This document shows, in pieces, positions 25,283 to 37,200 of a stretch of DNA of 64,000 nt. The stretch covers positions 691,794 through 755,793 of the forward strand of contig NW_006500351.1 in NCBI RefSeq assembly GCF_000471905.2, written 5' to 3'. Every line of letters begins with the position of its first letter. The stretch's first letter is position 1. A model generated the notes under the pieces. The model saw nothing but the letters and a program-made list of their open reading frames with translations, was not told where the DNA came from and did no database searches. Source of the DNA: Amborella trichopoda (lineage: Eukaryota; Streptophyta; Magnoliopsida; Amborellales; Amborellaceae). The translations under genes and the position numbers were made by a program.

Positions 25283-28200
25283 GCAAGTAGGGTTTCTCCA
25301 TTACAGGTGCTTTTCTTGACCAGTGTTCCTTCTTCAACTTAATAATTTCAGGGTTTGTTTTCTAAATTTCTTTATTACAAGAAAATTTGGAATCTGTTCA
25401 TTCATCATATTTTGAGAATGTTTGTAGTGGACTGCTTTTTTAAGTTTGTTGCTTTCGGGTCCTTTCTTTGGCCTTGGGTTTTTTCAAATAACGCTTTGTG
25501 GATAACCTATGAAATCATTTCTTCAACTTAGGTACTTTTACTTTTCAATAGGAACTAGACTTTTCTTTTCTTTCAGGTTTACTGTGGCCTTTTAGACAAA
25601 TTGCGAAACCATTATTATTATTATTATTATTTTTTATATATGGTTTTTTTGTATAGTAATAATTTTTTAATTTATTTGTCTTCGTATTCTTATTCTATCA
25701 TTGTAATTGTTATTACTTTATTTAATTTATTATTATTATTATTTTTATTTATTTATTTATTTATTTTTATTTATTTTTTTTGAGAGTTGTTAACATTGTA
25801 TTACTAAAGAGGGTCAAAGATAACAAAATGTGTTGGACTGAAAGCACCCTCACTGGGTGCCAATCAGTAAAAAATGCATCAGTCGATTACATGCAGATGG
25901 GCTTATAAGATTCGCCCTGAAGACAAGATTTACAGTGTGAAAAAGAAAAATAAAAAACTGAGCAGTGTCTTGGCGCGTATGAAGGCGGGCTATCTAGAGC
26001 GGCTGTGGTCTTGAACAAAAAAGGAGTTGGACCTAGCCTGGATATCCATATGTAAGCTAGCTCCCTCCTTTGCCAGTAGGTCCCCGAGATCGTTGGACAT
26101 CCTCCAAGTATGCTGCCATAAGACGCTCGTACCCTTGCAAAGGTGGGTAATTTCATAAAAAATGGAAGACAGTTGCCAAGGTGGGGGGCACAAGCCTCTT
26201 GCTCAAGAGATGGTGTTCAAAGAGTTTCCTTCCACAATCAGACAAGTACCCCAGGATGGGTTGCAAAATCTCAAGCCCAAAAGAAGAGCCGAAGCTTTAG
26301 TGTATTGGGAGTCAAAGGTCCCAAGGTGCACAGAGAAGGTGACGAGGACATTTTGCTGGCAATCTCTGAAAATCCCCGCCCCCCCCCCCCCAAGCCTGAA
26401 TGGTCTGGATTACCAAGAGAGCAGCCATCAAAGTTTAACTTGATGCTGCCATCTGGTGGTGGCTGCCAATTGCACGATCTTGAGGGTTTTGAGGGCATGT
26501 GGATGAGAGCATTTTTCCATTGAGAGAGAAGGTGTTTCTAGATAGGCCTGTGAAAGTCTTGTGGTTTGAAGCCCAAAAGGTAGTCAGCGAGACAACCGTT
26601 GAAAATTCTGTTGTTCCTTTCAAGACATAAGGTCCAAATGGTAGCAGCCACCGCGGCCTACCATAAGGTTTTTCCAGCCAGGGGCCATTGGGCTTCAAAG
26701 TTGTAGGAGATCAAGGCTCTGACTGTGGGTGGCGAGACCCAATGGATACCAAAATGTTGAAGCATAAGGGACCAAAGATTATGGGAAAATTCACAATGAA
26801 TGAAAAGATGAGGGATGGATTCCTGCTCACAAAGACAGAGAGCACATCTTTTGGGTGTAGAGAGACCTCGTTTTTATTATTTTTGTTACTCTACTCCTTG
26901 TCTCATCCTCTCCCTACTCTCCCTTACTCTCTCTCTCTACTCGCATAAAGTAGTTTTTAAAATCTAGATAATAAAAATGAGGGTCTGAAGAGGCCTGTTG
27001 CTGTAACCCTTGACTCATGTCATGGATTCAGTTTTTTTCATGACTTGGTGATCTGTTGCTCAGAAAGGAAAATTAACTTATAGTTGACTGTTAACTGCAA
27101 AACCAACCTGCAAGTGAATCCCACCCTCTAACCTTTGCTTTTGTTTTTTAAAAATAATCATAAAACCCTATAAATGAACCCTTTCGCGAACTTTTATTTC
27201 CCATTATTGAACCAGCTTGCTCCCCTCTATCCATTGCTTCCTTTTTGTAGTATTGAAACCCTTAAGACATGGCTTTTCCAACCTAGAATCCACATATGTC
27301 AAACAATCTTCTCTCCATTTCTCACCCCTTAAATCCCACTCCCTCTCCTACTTTCTCTCTCAACTGTCTCTGCTCTCTCTCTTTCCCCAATCCAAACCTT
27401 ACTTCCTACCCTCATAATTGAGATCCAACCCAAACCTCATAATCCTACTTTTGCAACTGTGTAATTGAAACTGATGCCTCTCTCTCTCTCTCTCACAAGT
27501 AGGGTTTCTCTATTATATGGGCTCTTCTTGACAAGTGTTCCTTCTTCAACTTAATTAATTTTAGGGTCTGTTTTCTAAATTTCTTGATTACAAGAAATTT
27601 TGCAATATGTTTATTCATCATATTTTGAGAGTATTTGTAGTGGGCTGTTTTTTTAAGTTTGATGCTTTCAGGTCCATGCTTTGGGTTTTTTTTTTTTATC
27701 TTCTTCCAAATAACGCTTTGTGGATATCCTATGGAATCATTTTTTCAACCTAGGTTCTTTTACTTTTCAAAAGTGTTTTAAAAAGCGGACCGCCCAGTGC
27801 TCCCAGGCCTAGGTGGCCAAATTAGGCGGATATCCTTGGGGGCCTGGGAACCCACCTAGGCGCCTAGGCGCCCGCCTGAACCTGCCTAGGCGCCTAGGCA
27901 CCCGCCTGAACCTGCCTAGGTGCTTAGGCACCCGCCTGAACCTGCCTAGGCGACCGCTCAAGGCCTGTGCCCCGCCTACCTAGGGGTAGAAATGCCCCTT
28001 GTTGAGGGTATTTTTGGGTCTTTTTTTAATACTAAAAATGTAAAATTGTGGGTTTTAGGTTCATTTGAAACCTAAAACCCATTAGAGCCTATTTTAGAGA
28101 GAGAAAAACCCCCAAATTTTTTTTTCTTCTATTGGGCTGCTTAGGCTGGCACCCGCCTAGGCGTTGGGCAGCCTGGAGCCCCCCGACTGCCTAGGTGCCG

Positions 28201-31200
28201 CCTAGCGCTTTTTGAAACACTGATTTTCAATAACAATTGGACGTTCTTTTTGGTTCCAGGTTTACTGAGGCTTTTTAGATTTTGAAATCATTTTTTATTT
28301 TTATTTATATGTGGTTTATTTTTGATATACTATAATTTTTTAATTTATTTATCTTCTTATTCTTATTCTTATTATTGTAATTGTTATTACTTTATTTATT
28401 TATTTGTTTTATTTTATTATTGTTAGTTTTTTGGTACTCTCTACTCTTCTCTCTCATACTCTCTCTACTCCCTCATTCTCTCTCTCTACTTGCATAAATT
28501 AGTTTTTAAATTTGAAATAACACATGATTAAGAGGCCTGGTGCTGTAACCTTGACTCTTGTTACCGATTCAATTTCTTTTCATGACTTGGTAATCCATTG
28601 CTCAAAAAGAAAGATTAACTTATAGTTTACTGTTAACTGTAAAATAAACCTGCTACTGAATCCCACCCTCTAAGCGTTGCCTTTTTTTTTATCATAAACC
28701 CCAAGCAATGAACTCTCCTTTCTCAATCCATTACTTCCAATTATTGAACCAACATTCACCCCTTTAACTGTGGTTTCCTTGGGATTAAAATGCTGAAGAC
28801 ATGGTTTTTCCAACCTAGAATCCACGTCTCTCCAACAATCTTATCTTTATTTCTGACAACTTCATCCCACTCTCTCTCCAATTTCTGTCTCAACTGTCTC
28901 TTATCTCACTTTCCCCAATCAAAATCTCGTAAAGCTACTTTTTTAATCGCCGAACTGAAATTGATGCCTTGCTTTCTTACACGTGGAGTTTCTCTATCAC
29001 AGGTCTGTTGATGAATGGATAGTATTCCTTCTTCAATCTATTTTCTAAATTTCTTGTTGACAAAATTTTGCAAACTATTGACGCATCATATTTTGACCTC
29101 AAGGTTGGAAACGTGAAATAAAATGTCTTGATTTAGTTTTGGAGAACGTTCAATTTTGAATTGATGATCGTTATCTTCAATCTTGTGCAGGTTACCACTA
29201 GAATAATAGACTTCGAATTTTTCATGGGTTCCCAGGAACATATTGTCATCATCGTAACACAAGCCCTATTCCATTTGTTTCTCCATCTGGTTTGAATTTC
29301 AACCTTTGGACAGGTGGATGTGTGTTTTTTAAGGGTCTAACACCCTGTGAAGATATCGGCAGCTGGAGCTGTTAACTCTTGTTGAGGCAGCTATCCTCTT
29401 GTGATCAGAGGCCATGCTTATGGCACTCAAATAATTTTTTTGATTTATGAGTTTTCATGTCGTGATGAATTTATCTTTCAACCCTCGAATTAAACAACAA
29501 ACAAGAAATGATTTGGTCAATCCAAAAGCACATCTGCTAACATTTCAAATTGGATTTGATATTTTCCAATAGTAGTTGTTTGACTCAACTTGGTGAGAGC
29601 TCCAGTGAAGTCTTAAAAATGGCTTGAACCAAACTGAATGCAAAAGGGTTTTTACAAACTCCCATCATGACAGTGTTCCCTTGATTTTCTCATACCACAG
29701 GGCCTGCTGAATAGCGTTATGCTGTAGAACGGAATAATGCCATCTTATCCTTAGAAGTTTCAGAAACCTGATCGAACTTGAAAATTGCTGGGTACAATAA
29801 ACCAATTTTCTGGCTCCTGTCCTTTCGAGAAATCCAATTTAGTTAATCATGTAAATGTGATTGTAATGGAAAATTGTACTGTATCCCAATGTTCTTAATA
29901 AAAATTTAAAACAGTTTGAGCTGAAGAAGAGGGTTCAGCTGTCTTGATTGCTGTTTCATGCTAGTAACTTTCTCTGTCGATAGTTTTGAGTACAATGAAC
30001 CAATTTTCTGGCTCCTATCCTTTCAAGTCGAGGAAAATCCAATTTAGTTGATCATGTAAAGGTGATTGTAATGGAAGATCATATTGGTATCCCAATGTTC
30101 TCAATAAAAATTTAAAGCAGTTTGAGCTGACGAAGAGGGTTCAGCTGGCTTGATTGCTGTTTCATGCAAGTAACTTTAACTGTCAAGAGTTTTGTCTTTT
30201 AGATTCATTGTTTTGTTCAAGTGCATTGGTGCTAATTTTCTGTGAACTCACACTTCTCACATCCAAAAAAAAAAAAATAGTAAAGTTTATTCAATTGGAA
30301 AAGCAAGGGTTTATCATGGATGAAGAAGAACTATGATCGCCTTTTTGAGGGGGCAAACCTCCAACAAGCCACTTCAAGGGGACATTCCTCCAAACTAAGT
30401 TCTGTCATAAAACACTTAACTAACTTCCTGTCCTTTCTCCCTTTTTTAGACATCAATCCTGAAGTCTTTCTCATTCATGGAATCCCAATATTTACATCTG
30501 AGCTAACCTAATGAATATGGTAATATGGTAACCTATCCAAACTTAACCTAATCCTAGTTAATTTTGAAATTCATTTAATGAAAGGAAATTCAATCCTTAA
30601 AAGGTTGGATTTTTTCTTCCAAGTAGGATTGTAACATGTTTCATTTCTTTTTTAGAGATAAAAGTTAATGGGTTGTAACCTGTTTTTTGAAACCAACTTC
30701 TTGATTGTCAATCATTTGGATCTTCTTGGTTGTCGATCATTTCAAATCATGAGATGTGTGATATAGAACTTGCACAAAAGAACATGTGTGTTATTCTCTG
30801 CAATAAATTGTTTTCAATTGTTTTTGGTTGTTATGGGTATTTAATCCATGGTTGCAGTATATTCATGGAGTTTTCTCTATTAGTCTTCTAAAGAATGATT
30901 TGGTACATATTGGACATTTTAGAGATGATTGTGATGTTGCCATTTAAAATTGATTGCTTAGGGAACCAGTGAAATGTTTTGGGATATTCATAGAGAACTG
31001 GTTCTTCGGGGTGTCTGTATGAAACGGTGAGGTATCTTTTTTGTAGCTCGAAAATGGATGATTGTCAATCATCTCTTAGGGGCTACTGGCTTTAACCGTT
31101 AATAACTTCCATTGATGTAAAGAAAACAGCACATTTATGTTTTCACACAACTTATGGTAGTAAGAAGTCCATAACCTAAAATATTTTGATCATGTCTTGA

Positions 31201-34200
31201 TTGGCAAGACTTCTACCGCTTGAATGTTTCCCTAGGAGCATGATGAACATTTGCCACCTTGGATTTAGTAGATAAAACCAAAAACAATAAAAAATAAAAA
31301 AAATTATTCTATACCTCCCAACCTGTATTATGCAGACACTTGTAGTTTTGCTTCGTTTGTGGCAACAAGTATACACAAATGGATACATTCTGCCAAATAA
31401 GCCATGCATGTGAGGTGATGTTAGGGTTCTAATATGCAGTGTCAGTTAACATTTCTTTTTGTATTAAATAAATGGATGTTCCTTGCAGGGTCTTAAACCT
31501 ATAACTTTTCTAGGTTCAAGTAAAGATGCTAACTCTGTGCTTCCAGGGTTTTTGCTTACCTATTTTGGAAATTAAAATTTTTTTCCATGCTTTAATTTTT
31601 TTTATTTTTTATTAGATTTTGCAAACATATCTATTTCTATAACTATTGGGAATTAGTTGTTACTAGGTCGCATATCTGTTATTATTAATAAAAATACGTG
31701 TACAGATGTATCTAGCTGTACTAGGTCTTGGCCTGTGAATACTAACCACTTAAAACTGGTACTGAAACTAACATTTGTGTCGGATTCTCTGTAAAACTTC
31801 TCGCATCTTCCATGAACATTGTGTCTTTCTTTCGGTTTTGATAGGTGACGTTAATAAGAAAAATACAAATATGTATCATGTTGTGCGAGGTGCAATTGGA
31901 GATATCCTTATTCTTGGAGATGAAAATAACAATAGAAACTGCTCATAGTTTAACTGCTGTTATCTTTATTTCGCTTGTAACATATGATTTGTTGATGTGT
32001 TATTAGGAACAGCTGGTTGCTTTGATGTCTCAAAGTGTGATTCTGGCATGTTTCTAGTGATGCCACTTTTTATAACTGTTAGAATCTGGTAATTGCACGC
32101 TCTAATCTGGGTATTTTTAATCTTTATGCAGCTTCGCTTGAATAATGATGGTTACATTATTGGCCATGAGTTCATTTCTGATCTCGTTGAAAAGGAACAC
32201 GAATCTCACAAGCACGGTACTATCTTGCATTATCAATTGGCACCCAAATCCTATGCCGAATGATGTTAATGTTCAATATTGTGGTTTTTTAAGTGAAGTG
32301 CATTTCACCCTAAAAGGAAGCTCCAAGGTGTTTGACTATTAAATAAGTATTTAAAGTTGATTATGGTTGCTTCAGTGGCGATGTGATTTTCTATAGATAT
32401 GTAGTCTATATGCATATGTTTCTTAGTCACTGTTTATTAGAGGATTATGTTTTCTTGCTCTCATTCTCCATTTACTGATTTTCTGGACAATTTAATGTGA
32501 GTATAAGGTGTCAACAAATATTTGAGTTAGTTCTGTATATGTTATAATAGATTGTTTGGTCTATGTTAGCTTTCCTGATCTACAATGTGATACCCAACAT
32601 GTGCTGGTCTGACACAAAATTGTCTTGAACCAACTTATGATAAAATGTGTTGGTTAGACACAAAATGTGTGATCCGGCTTCTAATATTAAAATTTTGCCA
32701 AATCTATACAAAATGCGTTATACTGAAATTGTGTCGGTCTGGAACAAAATGGGCCTGACCAGCTTCTATATTCAAGTTGTTCCGGTTCGACACAAAATGG
32801 GCTTGACCGGCTTCTATATTCAAGTTGTGCCGGTCCGGCAAATTTTATCTTGGACTAGCTTAAAGAGAGAGAGTGGGAAATATGGGTTAAAATGAGTGTA
32901 TTTTGATCCAAAAAAGTCAACTTTTTGGCTTGCGGGTTTGAAGTAAAAAAAAAGAAAAAAGTATTAGAGTTAATAGTGTGGTACAAATTTATTTATTTAT
33001 TTATTTTTGTTTTTTTTCTAGGGGGGCACATATGCCTAGAAACAATTAGGCTCTTTTGTTTGGGGGGGGGGAGGGGCGCGGCTGGTGTTGGCTATGCGCA
33101 ACAAATTAGCAGCAACAACATTAGGAGCAACATTATTTATGACAACTCGTATAACATGTTGCTCAATCTCTTTGGTGCCCCATGCCCTTCTCCATCACTT
33201 TAAATATGTAATGGGTATACCATGGCTATAATTAGAGGCATCAATAAATATTAAAAAAAAAATGTTCTTAAAGGACAATTCACCAATAAATTCATCCAAC
33301 TTTTCTTCTCACTCCAAATCATAGTTGTTGGAGGCAGGAGTGGGATTGGTTCAGGATTTGTCTAACCGCCCTATAGTGGAAGCAACCTGGGGTTAGGATC
33401 GGCGTCTGTACAATGAACAAGACAAGGAGCGAGATCCTTAGGTGTATGGGAGCAAGATCCGATGTCCATGGGTTCGATGTTTTGACTAGCAAGAATCTAA
33501 GCTCCATTATACAGAAAAATGAGGTTTTAAGCAGAGCTAGTACAAGTTCCCTTGGTTAAGAATTGAGGTTTAAGTATGTCATATAACGGGGTTCCTCCTG
33601 TTCTAATATCGAGATTCATAAAGTATAGGAATCAAGGTCCTCAGCTGATTGGTCCCGAGGGCTGCAAGTGCCATTTACTAGAGATCCCTTATCAAGTGCC
33701 CCTTGTCCTTAACAATGGATTTATTTATTTCGTGTTAATAACAACGGATTAATTATGTATGCCCTATAAGTCGGTCTTTCTTAATAACCACTACATCTTC
33801 AGGCCATGACACAAGTTTGGCATGCACTATTCTCTTCTTCTATTGTTTCTCAAAGACCGGCTCTCCGAAGGGGCAAGAGGACAAGATGGACTACTCTCTC
33901 TCTCTCTCTCTTTGACTAATCTAAAAGAAGCTTTTGAAAGCTTAAAATGAACGCATATGTTCTCATCTCACAACTGTAATCAGATTTAACACTCTAAAAC
34001 AATAGGACATCATAAATATAAGATTTTAAATAAAATATATATTCTCACAACTAATAGGGTTGGCTTACACAATAGGATTTAATAAAACAATGAGTCACTC
34101 TAGACTACGCCTAGTTCAGATTGAGAATCTAAAATAATGGAACTTCATGCTATGTGAAAAAGGGATTGGATTTTAACATCATGGAACTTATGATTTTTGA

Positions 34201-37200
34201 ATAATGGGAACCCACAAACATCCGTTAATGAAACTAGAACCCACAAACATGGAACCCAAGATTTTAATGTACCAAAACCTTGGACCATGTTTGATGCGAG
34301 TGGGGATCTATTTCGAAATGGAACTGAATTCCACTGATGGATGGAGAGTGGTCCCCTTTTTTGGGAGCGAGATCCCAAAATCAAAAAAAGGGGTCCCTAC
34401 AAGATTCTTTGTAGGAACTATGGAATCGATGTTCCGAAGCAGGATCGTCACCCTACCCAAAAGGTTCCCTTAACTATGCTCCAAATATTAGTTATAATAG
34501 AAACCCCATACTGATCCTATGCGTCCTTCATTGGCTCCACAATCTCCCTCATGACATTCACCTCTTTTTTCAAAAGAGGCTCTAAAAGCTCATATGTGTT
34601 GGACGCTTCAACCCAGGCCTAAATTGGCCAATTGCCTCTACCAAGGTGTAGAAGCTGCTTAGGCAAGTGGCATTGAAATGAATGCCTGCATCATAAAACC
34701 ACCTAGCAATGTACTGAGTGGTTCTCTCTCTCTCTCTTCTTTCTTATGTCTATTTTATTTGCTTCTTTGTTTTCTCACCTCATCCTCAGGGTCAGGCCGG
34801 GGCAAAAAATAATCCATTGCCCCCCTAACCCGAGGCCCCTTAGGCTCCCCACCCCCAAAACCAATTACAACTCCCGTTCCTTTCCCCCTAGTCTGGGACA
34901 TAACTAGCTGCTTTGTCTTATCACACCCCTCCTTATCACTATCATCATTATCATAATCAACACGAACCCCAAGCGTTAGCTCTGCTATGCATGTCTTTCG
35001 TTCATCTTTTTTCTTTTTGCCTATGTTCATGCAAATTTTTATCTCCTCCCTAATCTCATGAGGAATGTTTTACAAGGGGAGACATCATCCTTGATACTGG
35101 CAAATGTTTCTTGAACCGGTTTGTACATTTGTAACCTTCTCATAATAATTGCATCTTATGCAATTTTTAGGAAAAGGATTCGGGTTATAGTCGTATTTCC
35201 ATCCCGGATCTCCACTTCTATTAGAACTCAAAGAAGACATCTCAAAATAATCTAAGTAATTTGAGAAATAAATTTTTTTCACTAACCTTGATTGCTCAAT
35301 CTTCAGAGTTTTCCAATCTTAAAATCTTCTAAACAACTCTCTAATAGGATTAAAAGATATCCAAAAGTTGGATCGATTTATCGAAACTTTGAAAAACCCA
35401 TCGATCTTATGGAAATCACCAATCTTAACTTTTTGAAGTTTTTCTCTCTCTAGAATAGTTCAAATGGCGCTTAGGTTGCACATGAACCTAAACCCCCCAA
35501 CCCCACCTCTAATTTTTACAAGCTAAAAATAAGAAATAATAAAAAACACCTCAATTGCCCTTCCAAAAGGGGCATTTTCGCCCCTCTGGATGCCTTGGCG
35601 GATGCCCAGGGGGCCATCGCCCAGGCCCCCCTGGCTTGTTTAGGTGCTAGGCGGGTTGCTTTTTAAAACACGGATGATGATGATTGAATAATTAAAGAAT
35701 ATACAATGTATTTGAAGATTCGAAATGAATAATGATTATTAGAGCTGCTACACTGGCATTAGATCCGTCCTCCCTTCACGAAGATCCACATAACTTAGTG
35801 CTTTGGATAACCATATCATCAATTTATTGGAAAATATAGATTTCAGGGATGGCTTCAGTGGTAGAAGCATGTAGAGCCATCAGTACAAAAGGATTCTCAA
35901 GGGCATACATAGTCGTGTCTGAGGAGTTCCACTCTTTAAATCTTTTAGATATGCAGTCAGATAAGCAATATTTTCTCCATCTATTTATAATACCATCTAG
36001 GTCACATGTTTTATTAAGATCATGTGTTTGTCCAATTACTAGTTCTGGATTCTGAATACTCCTACTTGGATGTTTTGTGCTCAGTGCTTGTTGTCTCTCG
36101 TATTTGTTATGCACACGTGCTCACTGCATAGAGATTACACAAAATGCTAGAAGTTCTAATGGAATTGCAAATGGTGGAAATTTGTTGGAGCATCCCCTCG
36201 TGTATATGTACATGGCGTACATGCATAGAAGGAATGTCGAGCGTGCTTCTACCTATAAATTGTGATCCTTGTTCGTGCCTATGTTTAGAGCCTTATTTGA
36301 TGTATTGGCTTTTGTTTGCAGTAAAAACCTCTTTATAATATGGCAGCACAAGGGAAAGCCACATTGATGTGCAGCTTGTGCCATAGCATAAGAACAAAGG
36401 GCCAAACCACTCATATGCTTTTTCTGCACGATTGATGGAAAAATATGCCTGTAGTATCGTCTATATCACATTTTTAGATATGTGCAGGGTATTAGTGAAC
36501 AAAGTTTGTGAACTTGGAAGAGGTGCCTGTAGTTGCATTTCCATTTTGGATAGTATAAAGGAGGACCACATTTTTTTTAGGGTATTAGTTCTGAAACAAA
36601 CTAATATGCACTTCATTAATTTATATTCTCTTGGTTGCCTGCAGTGTTTGAAAATTTGGCCGCTTGATCGCCTAGACGAAACATTTGAAAAAATGCCTAG
36701 GCGCTGTTTGGGCGGTGCAATTATGCAGCCTGTCTCCGGGCGCCCACCTAGGCGGGCAAGGCATCTCCCAGTGACAATTTGCGGATGGGCGAAAAAAACC
36801 CTCGGTGAGGGTAAAAAAAATGTAATTTTCCCTCCCAAAAAGGGGGGAAAAGGGTTTTGGGGGGTATTCGAAACCCCCAAAACAAAACCATGGCTTTTAG
36901 GGTGTGACAAAATCCCCAAAAAACTACTCTTTTGTGATTTATCGAAAGATCAATGAAGTTTTGATTTTTGTGATTTCTTCCCAAAACAAAGGCAATAGTT
37001 CGTGGGTGGATTTAGAGCTTTTGGTAGTTGATTTTGAGGACTTTTGGTCATGCAATAGATGAAGTTTGCACCGACATCGATTTTATTTTGATATTTTTAA
37101 AGTACTATCATATTTGAAAGAGGGTTTTAATTTTATTTTGCTACTACTTATTATGTTGTGAATCCTGTGTTTTTTCTTTTACCTTTTTTTTTTTTCTTTT

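Larger units (their letters stand above)
24750..29110. repeat. Three-copy tandem array of a roughly 1.2-1.5 kb unit, invaded by TEs
   Basis: Copy A begins about 24760, copy B about 27230, copy C about 28785. Each starts with GACATG..TTTTCCAACCTA, a CT-rich stretch, CCAATC.AAA.CT, a (CT)n run, AAGTAGGGTTTCTC or close, and TTCTAAATTTCTT. Copies A and B also share TTTGTGGATA, a T/A-rich block, a CT-rich block and CCTG.TGCTGTAACC..TGACTC. Copy C ends near 29110. Copy A carries a minus LINE, copy B a hAT MITE. The unit may derive from a gene leader; no coding product is recognisable. Confidence 0.7.

Noticed and set aside
30241-32131. Short plus frames of 60-77 codons in intron 5
   Set aside because: AT-rich chance frames lacking conserved text; exon 6 is the only supported exon here.
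36461-36984. Open frames on both strands (152, 174 and 78 codons)
   Set aside because: They lie across the edge and interior of the non-autonomous hAT element, with GC-rich ends creating the openness.
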